Assembly: GCF_000454545.1 (NCBI RefSeq)
Contig: NZ_CM002139.1
Location: 33,909-97,908, forward strand
Reading direction: 5' to 3'
Length of the DNA: 64,000 nucleotides
From: Xanthomonas cassavae CFBP 4642
GTDB lineage: Bacteria > Pseudomonadota > Gammaproteobacteria > Xanthomonadales > Xanthomonadaceae
The notes below the pieces were generated by a model. It was not told the DNA's origin, did not search any database, and saw nothing but the letters and a program-made list of their open reading frames with translations. Each line of letters opens with the position of its first letter. Positions within the stretch are counted from its first letter, which is position 1. Shown piece by piece: positions 49,631-59,692 of the stretch. Position numbers and translations under genes: made by a program.

Positions 49631-50215
49631 ATGTCCCCTTTTTCCATTGTTTTGATCGGTTTCGCGATGTCGACCGATGCGTTTGCCGCGGCGATCGGCA
49701 AGGGCGCGGCCATGCGCAAGCCGCAGTGGCGCGATGCGCTACGCGCCGGCTTGATCTTCGGCTGCATCGAGGCGATCACCCCGGTGATCGGCTGGCTGCT
49801 GGGACGCGCCGCGTCCAGCTATGTGTCCGACTATGACCACTGGATCGCCTTCGTGCTGCTCGGCGCGCTGGGCACGCACATGATCGTGGCCGGGCTGCGA
49901 AACGATGCGGAGGATGCTGAAGAAGCAACGTCCGAGACGCCGAAACGGCATGGCTTGCTGGCACTGGCCACCACCGGTTTTGCCACCAGCATCGATGCGA
50001 TGGCGGTCGGCGTGAGCCTGGCGTTTCTGGACGTGCATATCGGCGTGGTGGCGGTGGTGGTCGGGCTGTGCACCTTCAGCATGGTCACCGCAGGCGTCAT
50101 GCTGGGCCGCGTGCTCGGCAACCTGATTGGCAAGCGCGCCGAGATCCTCGGCGGCTTGATCCTGGTGATCGTCGGCAGCGTCATCCTCTACGAGCACCTG
50201 AGCGGCGCAGCGTAA
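49631..50215 (+). CDS. mntP: manganese exporter MntP
   Basis: A 194-residue inner-membrane protein of six helices in two repeats: [20 protein letters not shown] near the start and [20 protein letters not shown] in the second half, each with the Asp-containing MSTDA / TSIDA motif that binds the ion. It exports Mn2+ and guards against manganese toxicity. Regulation is by the riboswitch and, probably, the MntR-like sites upstream. The ATG at 49631 is preferred because upstream sequence belongs to the riboswitch. Confidence 0.95.
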   Translation: MSPFSIVLIGFAMSTDAFAAAIGKGAAMRKPQWRDALRAGLIFGCIEAITPVIGWLLGRAASSYVSDYDHWIAFVLLGALGTHMIVAGLRNDAEDAEEATSETPKRHGLLALATTGFATSIDAMAVGVSLAFLDVHIGVVAVVVGLCTFSMVTAGVMLGRVLGNLIGKRAEILGGLILVIVGSVILYEHLSGAA

Positions 50216-50226
50216 GCACCTCCCCT

Positions 50227-50297
50227 CGTAGGAGCGTGCCTGCGCGCGACCGGGCGTTATCGATAAAGCTTCGTCGCGCGCAGGCACGCTCCTACGC
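50227..50297. repeat. GTAGGAGCG-type inverted pair between mntP and the sensor kinase gene
   Basis: GTAGGAGCGTGCCTGCGCGC at 50228 pairs with the complementary arm at 50273-50295 (GCGCGCAGGCACGCTCCTAC), enclosing about 25 bp. It lies at the convergent 3' ends of mntP and the CrbS-like gene and probably acts as a bidirectional transcription end point. Confidence 0.85.
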
Positions 50298-50311
50298 TGC
50301 AGTCGCACCGG

Positions 50312-53300
50312 TCAGCGTGTTTTCGCATCGTGATGCGCACTCAGAAACGCGCGTAACGAGGCCGGTTTCACCGGTTTGGTCAGCAATCGATACCCGCGTT
50401 CGCGCGCCAGCTGCTTGAGCTCGTCGCGGCCGTCGGCGGTAAGCAGCGCGCCGGCGATCGGCGCAGTGGCGGCCGCCTGCAGCGCATCCAGCGTGTCCAG
50501 GCCATCCAGGCGGTCGTGCAGGTGGTAATCCACCAGCATCAGGTCCGGCTGTTCGCGCGCGCGTTCCAGCGCCTGATCCACCGTGCTGGCGGTGATCACC
50601 TCCACCTGCCAGCGACCGAGCAGCGCGCGCATGCCGTCGAGGATCTCGCGGTCGTTGTCCACGCACAGCACCCGCAGGCCCGCCAGCGAATCGCCGCTGG
50701 GCAGCGCGCGCGCAACGGCCACCGGCAACAGCGGCGCCACCGGTACCGGCGCAACGCGCGGCAACAGGATCGAGAACATGCTGCCGCGGCCCACCTGGCT
50801 GCGCGCGCTCAGGTCGTGGTCGAGCAGGCGCGAGATGCGCTGGCAGATCGACAAGCCCAATCCCAGTCCCTGCTCGCCCCAGTCGAACGGCTGCTGGTAG
50901 CGGCGGAACTCTTCGAAGATCTGCCGCATGTGATGCTCGGGGATGCCCGGGCCGGTATCCCACACCTGCAGTTCCACATGGGTGCCACGCCCGCGCATGC
51001 CCAGCACGATGCGGCCCTGCCGCGTGTAGCGCAGCGCATTGGCCAGGAAGTTCTGCATTACCCGGCGCAGCAGGCGGCGGTCGCTGCGCACCCAGATCGG
51101 GCGGCTATGCACCTGTAAACGCAGACCGCGGCTGGCCGCCACCGGCGCGTACTGCGCGGCCAGCTCGTGCATCAGCGCGCTGGCGTCGAAATCCTCCACC
51201 GTCGGCCGCAGCCCGCCGGCATCCAGCCGCGAGACGTCGAGCAGACCGTCGAGCAATTCCTCGGCCGCACGCAGCGAGGCATCCACGCGTTCGGCCAGAT
51301 GCCGCTGTTCTTCGTTGTTTTGATGGCTCTCGCGCAAGGCCGAGGCGAACAGACGCGCGGCGTTGAGCGGCTGCAACACGTCGTGACTGATCGCGGCCAG
51401 AAACCGCGTCTTGGATTGCTGCGCCAGCTCGGCCTCGCGCGAGCGGTCGGCCACGCGCTGCTCCAGGTTTTCGTTGGCATCCAGCAGCGCGCGCTCGGCA
51501 CGCTTGTAGTCGGTGATGTCGTTGTAGCTGGTGACGTAGCCGCCGCCGGGCAGTGCCTGGCCACGCATTTCGATCACCTTGCCGTCGCTGCGGGTGCGCT
51601 CGAACACATGCGGGGAGCCGGCACGCATGTGGCGGATACGGCGGTCGATCTGGTCTTCGATATCGCCCTCGCCCAGCTCGCCGCGTTCGGCGTTGTAGCG
51701 GATCAGGTCGGCCACCGGGCGGCCCACATACAGCATGCCGTCCGGGTAGCCGAACAGCTGCTGGTAGCGCCGATTCCACGCGGTCAGGCGCATCTCCGGA
51801 TCGACCACGCTGACCGCGGCGCTGATGTTTTCCAGCGTGGTCGAGAGAATCTCGCGGTTGAAGCGCAGTTCCTGGCCGGCTTCGTCCAGCACCGCCACCA
51901 CTTCACCCAGCTCCATGCCCGAACCGCGCAACAGGCTGGTCAGCACCAACCGCGCCGAGGCCGCGCCGATGGACGCTGCCAGCAGGCGCTCGGTGAACTG
52001 CACCCAGGCGCGGTCGGCCACCACCGTCGGCTGCAGCTCGCGCTCCAGCAACTGCGCCTGCTCCACGAACGCGCGCCGCGCATGCCGCTCGCCCACCACG
52101 CGTTCGGCCAGCGCCTGCAGGTCGCCAACGCGCACATGCCCGGGCCACTCCCCGGCCACTGCCGGGCGCTGCGCATACGGGTCCAGGAACGGCGCGGCAC
52201 GCAGCCGCTCGTCCACGCCCGGGCGCCAGCGTGCCGACACCAGCATCATCGCACCGACATTGATCAGCAGCGACCAGAACGTGCCGTGCGCCAGCGGGTC
52301 CCAGCCGCGCATCCCAAACAGCTGCTGCGGCTGCAGCCATGCAATGCCGAAGGGGCCATCCATCAGCCACTCCGGTTGCAGCCAGCCGGCGCGCGTGGCC
52401 GCCGGCAGCAGCAGCGTATAGATCCAGGTCATGAAGCCCAGCACCATGCCGGCTTCCACGCCCTTGCGGCTGGCTCCACGCCAGTACAGCCCGCCGATCA
52501 CGCCCGGCGCGAACTGCGCCACCGCCGCGAACGCCATCAGGCCATAGGCGGCCAGGGTGGTGTCGTTGGCCACGCTGCGGTGGTAGCCATAGGCGACCAG
52601 GGCCAGCAGCAGGATGGCCACGCGGCGGATCCACAGCACTCGCGACGCCACGGCTGCGCGCGCGTTCGCGCTGACGCGGCGGCGCAACAGCACCGGCATC
52701 ACCAGATCGTTGCTGACCATGGTGGCCAGGGCGATGCTGGCCACGATCACCATGCCGGTGGCTGCGGAAAAGCCGCCCACGTAGGCCACCAATGCCAGTA
52801 CCGTGTTGCCCTGGCTCAGCGGCAGTGCCAGCACCATCGCATCGTCGACCACCGCGCTGCCCTTGCCGAACAGGGCAATGCCGGCCGAGGCGATTGGCAC
52901 CACCATCGCCGAGATGATCACCAGGTACGCGCCGAACAACCAGCGCGCCCGGCGGATGTCGCCCACGTCGCTGCATTCCACCACCGCTACATGGAACTGG
53001 CGCGGCAGGCAGATCACTGCCAGAAAACTCAGCAGCGTCTGCGAGATGAAGCCGACCGACGGCGTGTGCTCGAACAAGGTGCGCGCCGAATCGGCGATAT
53101 GCAGCTGGTGGTCGCTCAACCACAGCCACGCACACAGGCCCACCGCCACGATGGCCACCAGCTTGATCACCGACTCCAGCGCGATCGCCAGCATCATGCC
53201 GTGATGGTGTTCGGTGGCATCCACCTGGCGGGTGCCGAACAAGGTGGCGAACAAGGCCATCAGCAGCGCCACGTACAGCGCCGGATCGGCAAAAATGCCG

Positions 53301-53761
53301 CGCCCGGCGCTGCTATGCCCGGTCAACACCTCCAGGCTCATCGCCACCGCTTTGTACTGCAGCGCCAGATACGGAACGATGCCGACCAGCGCGATCACCG
53401 CCACCAATGCGGCCAGCCGGCGCGAGCGGCCGTAACGCGAGGAAATGAAATCGGCGATGGACACGGTGTTTTCGGCGCGCGCGATCAGCGCCAGGCGCTC
53501 GATGATGCGCCAGCCGAACAGCAGCAACAGCAGCGGGCCCAGGTAGATCGGCAGATAACCGATGCCGTTGCGCACCGCCGAGCCCACCGCGCCGTAGAAG
53601 GTCCACGACGAGCAGTACACCGCCAGCGCCAGGCTGTAGACCGCCGGCCGCAACCACGGCCGCTCCGGATACATCGGCCGCCGGTCGCCCCACCACGCCA
53701 CCCCGAACAGCAGCGCGGCATAGCCTACGGAGACCAGCAGCAGGATCCAGCTCGAGACCAA
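50312..53761 (-). CDS. crbS: SLC5 transporter-linked hybrid sensor histidine kinase, CrbS type
   Basis: A protein of 1149 residues: an N-terminal SLC5 sodium-solute symporter domain of about 12-13 helices (residues 1-500), a linker, a PAS domain (about 640-750, LENISAAVSVVDPEMRLTAW), a histidine kinase with H793 (FLAAISHDVLQPLNAARLF), an ATPase domain (WDTGPGIPEHHMRQIFEEF) and a C-terminal receiver with D1078 (LMLVDYHLHD). This is the CrbS/MxtR architecture, which with a LuxR-type regulator controls acs. The start is a TTG at 53761 with TAGGA upstream; there is no in-frame ATG before residue 30. The probable partner regulator is at 37386. Confidence 0.93.
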   Translation of the reverse strand: MVSSWILLLVSVGYAALLFGVAWWGDRRPMYPERPWLRPAVYSLALAVYCSSWTFYGAVGSAVRNGIGYLPIYLGPLLLLLFGWRIIERLALIARAENTVSIADFISSRYGRSRRLAALVAVIALVGIVPYLALQYKAVAMSLEVLTGHSSAGRGIFADPALYVALLMALFATLFGTRQVDATEHHHGMMLAIALESVIKLVAIVAVGLCAWLWLSDHQLHIADSARTLFEHTPSVGFISQTLLSFLAVICLPRQFHVAVVECSDVGDIRRARWLFGAYLVIISAMVVPIASAGIALFGKGSAVVDDAMVLALPLSQGNTVLALVAYVGGFSAATGMVIVASIALATMVSNDLVMPVLLRRRVSANARAAVASRVLWIRRVAILLLALVAYGYHRSVANDTTLAAYGLMAFAAVAQFAPGVIGGLYWRGASRKGVEAGMVLGFMTWIYTLLLPAATRAGWLQPEWLMDGPFGIAWLQPQQLFGMRGWDPLAHGTFWSLLINVGAMMLVSARWRPGVDERLRAAPFLDPYAQRPAVAGEWPGHVRVGDLQALAERVVGERHARRAFVEQAQLLERELQPTVVADRAWVQFTERLLAASIGAASARLVLTSLLRGSGMELGEVVAVLDEAGQELRFNREILSTTLENISAAVSVVDPEMRLTAWNRRYQQLFGYPDGMLYVGRPVADLIRYNAERGELGEGDIEDQIDRRIRHMRAGSPHVFERTRSDGKVIEMRGQALPGGGYVTSYNDITDYKRAERALLDANENLEQRVADRSREAELAQQSKTRFLAAISHDVLQPLNAARLFASALRESHQNNEEQRHLAERVDASLRAAEELLDGLLDVSRLDAGGLRPTVEDFDASALMHELAAQYAPVAASRGLRLQVHSRPIWVRSDRRLLRRVMQNFLANALRYTRQGRIVLGMRGRGTHVELQVWDTGPGIPEHHMRQIFEEFRRYQQPFDWGEQGLGLGLSICQRISRLLDHDLSARSQVGRGSMFSILLPRVAPVPVAPLLPVAVARALPSGDSLAGLRVLCVDNDREILDGMRALLGRWQVEVITASTVDQALERAREQPDLMLVDYHLHDRLDGLDTLDALQAAATAPIAGALLTADGRDELKQLARERGYRLLTKPVKPASLRAFLSAHHDAKTR

Positions 53762-53798
53762 CGGGCATTCCTAGGAGAAAGGCGAGCTGGGAGTTTAC

Positions 53799-53890
53799 GG
53801 AATGGGGAATGGGGAATGGGGAATGGGGAATGGGGAATGGGGAATTCGGGATTCGGGATTCGGGATTCGGGATTCGGGATTCGGGATTCG
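53799..53890. repeat. heptamer satellite (GGGGAAT)n followed by (GGGATTC)n
   Basis: About six units of GGGGAAT (53799-53845) run directly into about six units of GGGATTC (53846-53890), all within 40-130 bp upstream of the crbS start. Variation in unit number would alter the promoter or leader of this gene. The wider gap 53762-54398 has no gene. Confidence 0.92.
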
Positions 53891-54048
53891 ACGATCGTGC
53901 CGGACTGTTTTGCTTTTCGGGTGCATCTGGCAGTTCCTGCCGCCGTTGCGGGAGGAATGTGTCGTGATACAGGCGGTGCACGCGATTCGCGCTGCCGGGA
54001 AACCTGTCCTTGAGCCAGCTTCGACAAAAGACGTGGGGCAGAGGATCA

Positions 54049-54390
54049 AATGCCCCCCATCCGCCCTTCGGGCACCTTCCCCCGCAGGCGGGAGAAGGGA
54101 CCGCGGTTGCGGTGTGTGCCACGCGATCACCTGTCGCGCAGCCCATTGGTTCGGGCATCCAGCGGTATCTGGCAGCGAGTGGGGTACGTCACGCTCGCCT
54201 GTCGCATATCCAGCCCATCCACTCAGATATCCGGCAGGTAACGTCTGCCCCATGGCCGTGCGAGGCTGTGCAAGGTCAGGCGCGATGCATCGCTGTGGCG
54301 ATCAGCCGATGATGCAATGGCCCACTTGGTGTGGGCCGGCTCCCCTCTCCCGCCTGCGGGAGAGGGTGCCCGCAGGGCGGGTGAGGGCCG
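54049..54390. repeat. two REP-like palindromes upstream of crbS and at the 3' end of the GH94 gene
   Basis: Copy one (54049-54101) reads CCCCCATCCGCCCTTCGGGC and ends in CCCCCGCAGGCGGGAG; copy two (54337-54390) contains CTCTCCCGCCTGCGGGAGAG and GTGCCCGCAGGGCGGGTGAG in reverse orientation. The second ends 9 bp from the GH94 stop and may serve as its transcript end. Confidence 0.85.
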
Positions 54391-54398
54391 CGGACCGC

Positions 54399-56798
54399 TC
54401 AGCCCGGCAGCCGCACCTGCACCCGATACACCTGCCCGGCAGTCACCGCGTGCACGCGCTGGTCCGCACTGACCACACCGTCCACCAGCACCTCCGTCGC
54501 CACGCGTCCGGCCTCGCGCTGCAGCTGCACCTCGAACTGCGCACCGCGGAACTGGCGCGTCACCTGCGCCTGCGGCCAGTGCGAAGGCAGCTGCGGGCGG
54601 ATCGCCAGCGCATCGCCCTCGCCGACCAGGCCGAACAGGCCCTCCAGCACGCAGCGATAGACCCAGGCCACCGTGCCGGTGTTGAACAGCTGGCTCGAGC
54701 GCCCGGCGGTGCGCGGGTATTGATGCCAGGCGCCACGGTAATAGTTGGGCAGCGAGACCGGCAGATGGCCGCGCTGCAACACATCCTCGCGGCTCGGGCC
54801 AGGCAGCAGCGAACGCAGGACCTCCCAGGCACGGTCGGCTTCGCCGATCTGGTAGAGGCTGTACAGATAGAACGCCGCCGCGTGGTTGTAGACCGCGCCG
54901 TTCTCGGCCGCGCCCGGCCACTTCTGGGTCAACCGACCCACATCGTCGCGCATGTGCGTATAGGCCGGCGCCAGCATCACCGGGCCGTACGGCGTGTGCA
55001 GCTGCTCGCGCACTGCCTCCAGCAGCGCTGCGCGTTGCTGCGCATCGGCAGTGCCGGCCAGCAACGCGAAGCTCTGCGGGTTGAGGTAGATGCGACCCTC
55101 CACATCATCGGCGATGCCGAACCGCACGCCGTCGTCGGTGATGCCGCGCGCATACCAGTTGCCGTCCCACAGTTCGCGGTTGGCATCGGCGTTGACGGTG
55201 CCGACCGCTTCGCCGAAGGTCTGTGCCTGCGCGCTGCGGCCGTGCGCCGTGCAAATGTCCGACCACAGCCGCAGCGCATAGGCGGTGGCCACGGTGAGCC
55301 AGCCGGACACGCCCTTGCCGCGCCAGCCAACCATGTTCATCGGGTCGTTCCAGTCGCCTTGCGCGATGAAACTCAGGCCGCGCGCGTCGCGTGCATCCAT
55401 TAGCCACTGCATCGCCGCATCCAGCCGCTCGGCCACGCTCAGGCGCTGCCCGTCATGGGTCTGCACGATCGCGTCCAGGATGCCGGCATCGCCGGTTTCG
55501 GCCAGATAGGCGCTCAGGAACATCGGCAACCACACGCAATGATCGGTGTGCGGCACCTGATTGATGTACTTCAGCTCGGCGCCTTCCACCAGCAGGATGC
55601 CGTCCGGCATCGCGCCGCTGGGTTCCTGCTGCGACAGCGCATGCAGCAGCGCCGCGCGCGCGGTGGCCGGCTGCAGGTAGGCCATGCCCATGTGATCCTG
55701 CAGGTAGTTGCGGGTCTGCGGGTCGGTGGTCAGACGGTTGACGTCGCCGTGGTAGAACACCTGCCGCGGCAGCCAGTGGTTGACCAGGTTGTCCAGCGCC
55801 GGGTCCGGCGTAGCGACCTGCACGCAGCCGCGCCCGCCCTGCAGGTACTGCGCGTAATCGCGCGCAGCGGCGGCAAAGCCGTCCTGGGACAGATAGCGCG
55901 CCCGCAGCGCAGCGATCTCCGCATCGTCCTTGGCCGGCCCGAACGCGAAACGGTACACGCTGGCTGCCTCCGGCTCCAGCTGCAGGCGATATTGCAGCGC
56001 AGCCGCAGGCGTTTCGTAATGCGCTTCGTGGTTGCCCAGCTGCTCGGCCTGGATCGCCGACGGCGCATGCAGCCCGCCTTCGCCTTCGAAGGCCAGTTGC
56101 TGCGCCTCCCAGGCCACTGGCGGCTGCTCGTGCAGCAGGAAGGTGCAGTCCTTGAAATCGCGCTGGCGAAAGTAGTCGTCGATCTTCTGGTACGGCGCCA
56201 CGCTGCGGCAGACGATGCCGCCCAGCGCCGGCTGGTAGCCGCCGGCCTGGTGCATCCACGACATGTAGCCGACCGGGAAGTACGCATACAGGCTGAGCCG
56301 GCGCGCGCGCCCGGACTGGTTATGCACGCGGCACTCCCACAGCTCCACCGCATCGTCGGTGGGCAGGGCCACGCACAGTTCCACCACGATGTCGTCATGC
56401 TGCACGCGCCACCGCACATCGTGCTTGCCGGCGGAGAACTCGAACGCCTGCGGCTGCGCGCGCACCGGTTCGTGCGGCACCGAATACAAGGCCCCGCTGT
56501 CTTCGTCCTTGAGATAGAAGAAGCGCCCGGGATGATGCGCGTAATACGGCTGCTCCGGCATCATGAAGTTGCGCGCTTCCAGGATCGGCGCATGTGCGTA
56601 CTTTGCCGGTTCCGGCTGCATGAACTGCCCGGTGGCGTAGCCGCGGCAGGTGAGCTGCAGCATCATGCGGCGGTTCCACAAGAACCCGCCGGCGTTGGGC
56701 ATGGCGGTGGGGCTGTACAGCGCGTAGCGCGCGCCGTCGGCGCTGGGCGCCAGCAAGGTGGACAGCTCGTCGGAAGCAGCAAGAGGCGTTGCAGACAC
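54399..56798 (-). CDS. cellobionic acid phosphorylase, GH94
   Basis: A 799-residue GH94 phosphorylase. The N-terminal beta-sandwich ([20 protein letters not shown]), helical linker and (alpha/alpha)6 barrel are all present; [13 protein letters not shown] holds the family's catalytic aspartate, and [19 protein letters not shown] and [19 protein letters not shown] the phosphate and substrate loops. The same protein type in X. campestris splits cellobionate with phosphate into alpha-glucose 1-phosphate and gluconate. The gene starts at a GTG 2 bp after the transporter stop with AGGAG upstream, and a gluconokinase gene is divergent nearby, which supports this substrate over cellobiose. Confidence 0.93.
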   Translation of the reverse strand: MSATPLAASDELSTLLAPSADGARYALYSPTAMPNAGGFLWNRRMMLQLTCRGYATGQFMQPEPAKYAHAPILEARNFMMPEQPYYAHHPGRFFYLKDEDSGALYSVPHEPVRAQPQAFEFSAGKHDVRWRVQHDDIVVELCVALPTDDAVELWECRVHNQSGRARRLSLYAYFPVGYMSWMHQAGGYQPALGGIVCRSVAPYQKIDDYFRQRDFKDCTFLLHEQPPVAWEAQQLAFEGEGGLHAPSAIQAEQLGNHEAHYETPAAALQYRLQLEPEAASVYRFAFGPAKDDAEIAALRARYLSQDGFAAAARDYAQYLQGGRGCVQVATPDPALDNLVNHWLPRQVFYHGDVNRLTTDPQTRNYLQDHMGMAYLQPATARAALLHALSQQEPSGAMPDGILLVEGAELKYINQVPHTDHCVWLPMFLSAYLAETGDAGILDAIVQTHDGQRLSVAERLDAAMQWLMDARDARGLSFIAQGDWNDPMNMVGWRGKGVSGWLTVATAYALRLWSDICTAHGRSAQAQTFGEAVGTVNADANRELWDGNWYARGITDDGVRFGIADDVEGRIYLNPQSFALLAGTADAQQRAALLEAVREQLHTPYGPVMLAPAYTHMRDDVGRLTQKWPGAAENGAVYNHAAAFYLYSLYQIGEADRAWEVLRSLLPGPSREDVLQRGHLPVSLPNYYRGAWHQYPRTAGRSSQLFNTGTVAWVYRCVLEGLFGLVGEGDALAIRPQLPSHWPQAQVTRQFRGAQFEVQLQREAGRVATEVLVDGVVSADQRVHAVTAGQVYRVQVRLPG

Positions 56799-56800
56799 GG

Positions 56801-58183
56801 TCAGAAGTGCTCCTGTTCGTCGCGCTTGCGCGCGGCCAGTTCATGCTGGATGCGACGCAGCAACCCGTCGTCCAGCGGATAAAAACGCATGGTCCATGCC
56901 GCCAGCAGGGCGACCGCACCGGGAATCACCGTCAGCAGCAGCACGATGCCGGTCAACGAGCCGCTGGACTGCGCACTGTTGGCGACATAGCCCATGCCGG
57001 CCAGTACCCAGGCGATGCCGGCCGAAGCGAGCGCGCCACCAAGCTTTTGCGAAAACGTCGCCGCCGCGAACGTCATCGCGGTCGCACGCCGGCCGGTGCG
57101 CCATTCGGTGTAATCGGCGCTGTCGGCGTACATCGAGAACGCCAGCGGCGACTTCGGCCCCAATGCCAGCCCGATCAGCATGTTCAACGCAAAGATGGCC
57201 CACACTGCATCGGCCGGCACGAAGAACATCGCACAGCTCAGCAGGCCGACAATCGCCATCAGCCCGCCCATCAGCTGGCGCTTGTCCCAGTGCCGGGTCA
57301 GCAGCGGCGTGATTGCCGCGCCAACGCCCAACGCCACCGAATAGCCGCCCAGGAACACGCCGACCAGATCCGGACGTTGCACGTAGTACTTGAGGTAGTA
57401 CACCCCCGCACCGCCGCGCATGGTGATGGTGATCATGATGATCAGCGACAGCACGAACAGCACGCACCACGGCTTGTTCTGCAGCAGATCGGCGATGTCC
57501 CGGCCGACCGGCGTGCGCTGTTGCGGCGGTGGCTGCACGCGCTCGCGCGTGGTCAAGGCCACGCTGACGAACAGCGCCACCGCGATGGCGCCGTACAGCA
57601 TCATCGTGCGCTGCCATCCCAGCGCATCGTTGCCGCCGCCGAACCAGCGCACCAGATCCATCGTGAAGTAATTGACCAGCGTGGTGCCTGCAAACGCGCC
57701 GATGAAACGCAGGCTGATCAGACCGGTGCGCTGGGTGCTGTCGGCGGTGATCACGCCCGAGAGCGCCGAGTACGGAATGCTCACCACGGTGTAGGCCAGC
57801 ATCATCACCAGGAAGCTGATCGTGGCCCACCACATGCGCCCGGTCTGGTCCAGGTCCGGGGTGGTGTACGCCACCACTCCCGTCACCGCCATCGGCACCG
57901 CACCCCACAGCAGATACGGGCGGAATTTGCCCCAGCGGCTGCGCGTGCGGTCGGCGATCGCCCCCATCGCCGGGTCCGCGATCGCATCGGCGATCTTGGT
58001 CAGCAGGATCATCGTGCCCACGGCCGCGGCCGGTAGATGCATGGTGTCGGTATAGAAGATCAGCAGGAACGCGGAGATGTTGGCCCAGTACAGATTCAGG
58101 CCCAGATCGCCGGCGCCGTAGCCCAGCTTTTCGCGCCAGCGCAGGCGCGCCGATGCAGGAGACGGTGCGGGTGTTGACGTCAT
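56801..58183 (-). CDS. GPH-family glycoside transporter, probably for cellobionate
   Basis: A 460-residue symporter of the glycoside-pentoside-hexuronide family (MelB fold) with 12 helices. It has the family signature in [20 protein letters not shown] and [20 protein letters not shown], followed by [13 protein letters not shown] helix-7 region ([15 protein letters not shown]). It is the first gene of an operon with the cellobionate phosphorylase, so cellobionate or cello-oligosaccharide uptake is the likely job. Start ATG at 58183. Confidence 0.93.
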   Translation of the reverse strand: MTSTPAPSPASARLRWREKLGYGAGDLGLNLYWANISAFLLIFYTDTMHLPAAAVGTMILLTKIADAIADPAMGAIADRTRSRWGKFRPYLLWGAVPMAVTGVVAYTTPDLDQTGRMWWATISFLVMMLAYTVVSIPYSALSGVITADSTQRTGLISLRFIGAFAGTTLVNYFTMDLVRWFGGGNDALGWQRTMMLYGAIAVALFVSVALTTRERVQPPPQQRTPVGRDIADLLQNKPWCVLFVLSLIIMITITMRGGAGVYYLKYYVQRPDLVGVFLGGYSVALGVGAAITPLLTRHWDKRQLMGGLMAIVGLLSCAMFFVPADAVWAIFALNMLIGLALGPKSPLAFSMYADSADYTEWRTGRRATAMTFAAATFSQKLGGALASAGIAWVLAGMGYVANSAQSSGSLTGIVLLLTVIPGAVALLAAWTMRFYPLDDGLLRRIQHELAARKRDEQEHF

Positions 58184-58340
58184 CGGGTGACCTTCGGATG
58201 CGTTGTACCCGGCCGGTCACGCCGTTACGCTGGGCGCCCGCTCACCTGGCAAGGAGCGCCGACGCTACACCACGCATCGGCTGCCGCCAACGTGAAATCC
58301 GCTCAAATGCCGAATCGATCCGGAGATATAACCTGACGTG

Positions 58341-58928
58341 ATGGACACCGCCGTACCCACCACGCCCGCGTCCGCTTCACCCCTGGCCATCGTCGTGGTG
58401 GGCGTATCGGGCAGCGGCAAGACCACCATCGCGCAGGCACTTGCCGCCCACTACGGCTTTCGTTTCCTGGATGCCGACGACTATCACAGCGTAGCTGCGC
58501 GCGCGCAGATGGCGGCCGGCCAGCCGCTCACCGACGCCATGCGGGTGCCGTGGGTGGAACTGTTGTCGGCCACCCTGCGCGAGTGCGTGCAGGCCGGCGA
58601 ATCGGTGGTGCTGGCGTTCTCCGGATTGCGCCACACGCATCGCCAATTGCTGCGCAGCAGCGGCGTGCCGATGCGCTTTGTGTTCCTGCATGCCGCACCG
58701 CACGTCATCGCTGCCCGCCTGGGTGCGCGTGCCGGCCACTTCATGCCCCCGAGCCTGCTCGACAGCCAGCTGCAGACGCTGGAACTGCCGCTGGACGAAG
58801 CAGACGTGGTGTCGGTGGACGTGGACGCCAGCGTGCCGGAGGTGGTGCACGAGGCGATCGCGCAACTTGAGGTGATCGACACGGCAGCAGCCAACGCCGG
58901 CACAACCTTGTTGCGTAGCGCGCCCTAG
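58341..58928 (+). CDS. gntK: gluconokinase
   Basis: A 195-residue P-loop kinase with Walker A GVSGSGKTT at 21-29, FLDADDYHS, MAAGQPLTDAMRVPWVELL and GARAGHFMPPSLLDSQLQTL, all typical of GntK. It phosphorylates gluconate to 6-phosphogluconate for the Entner-Doudoroff or pentose phosphate route. It is divergent from the transporter-phosphorylase operon across 157 bp and so handles the gluconate half of cellobionate. ATG 58341 is chosen; a GTG lies one codon before. Confidence 0.94.
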   Translation: MDTAVPTTPASASPLAIVVVGVSGSGKTTIAQALAAHYGFRFLDADDYHSVAARAQMAAGQPLTDAMRVPWVELLSATLRECVQAGESVVLAFSGLRHTHRQLLRSSGVPMRFVFLHAAPHVIAARLGARAGHFMPPSLLDSQLQTLELPLDEADVVSVDVDASVPEVVHEAIAQLEVIDTAAANAGTTLLRSAP

Positions 58929-58934
58929 CGGCGC

Positions 58935-59161
58935 CGCCATGGCAGCGGAATCGCCAGGCCAGCACGGCACGGGCCTGCGCCCAGTGCGTTGCCTCCACGC
59001 GAACCTTGATCCCACCCAGTGCCTGGCACAGATACCACTGCGCAAGGCATTGCTGTTCGTCGGCCAGATAGACCGCGATGCCTTCGGCCTGCAGACCTCC
59101 GCCCACCAGTCTTGCCTGCAGGGCATTGGTCGTAAGACACCAGCGCCAGCCATGTCGACAT
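58935..59161 (-). pseudogene. DUF2007-like small protein, frameshifted
   Basis: The minus strand starts MSTWLALV at 59161, then a shift near 59135 puts it into the frame TTNALQARLVGGGLQAEGIA, VYLADEQQCLAQWYLCQALG, GIKVRVEATHWAQARAVLAW. That order (residue pattern of Leu/Val repeats, Gly-Gly, then a second strand with AQARAVL) is that of the DUF2007 putative signal-transducing domain. Repairing one base would give about 75 residues. Identification is by pattern only. The gap 59162-59692 has no other gene seen. Confidence 0.45.
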
Positions 59162-59492
59162 CGGGCTCCGTGCGCCATCAGACGCCGACATCTTGGCGGC
59201 GGGCACACGCCGCTGGGCGTCGAACCGACCGCTCGCATGCTGGCGATGCCGGTGGAGGCCCGACACACATGCAGCTGGCGCAAGGCGCGTTCGCCAGGAT
59301 CACACGCGTTCCATCCACCGCCACGCCGCATCCTGCATGCACTACGCGACGCCCAGGCGTGACCATCGGTCACGCCAACCGCCGTACGAGGTGGCGCAAG
59401 GTGTCCTGGTTACTTTTTGCAACCCAATGATTTGCCAGCGAATTCAACCTTGTCGTCGTGAATGATTTTTTCTATCGCAGCTCCGCTGAATA

Positions 59493-59507
59493 GTGATGAA
59501 TCATCAC
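59493..59507. promoter_or_regulatory. dyad GTGATGA-A-TCATCAC upstream of the PQQ-propeller gene
   Basis: A perfect 7-bp inverted repeat with a single central base lies 185 bp upstream of the start at 59693. The outer GTGA / TCAC resembles half-sites of CRP/Clp-type regulators but with one extra base in the spacer, so the cognate factor is uncertain. Confidence 0.4.
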
Positions 59508-59692
59508 CATTTGCGCGATTAACGCACACGCTGAACGAAAATTTTTCGACGTGGTGATACCAGACCTAGGCGGACCCGACCGTTATGTGAATGCAGGTCC
59601 GCGCCGCCGTTGCAGGGTCGTCGTGATCGGCGATCTTCGCTACGTAGATCCGGGGGGATCCAGCGCTTCCTTCCATCAATGGATACGCCGTG

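Noticed and set aside
51167..54013. A 948-codon plus-strand open frame opposite crbS
   Set aside because: Antisense shadow of a long high-GC gene, with low-complexity Gln/His/Arg content; the opposite strand encodes all sensor kinase motifs.
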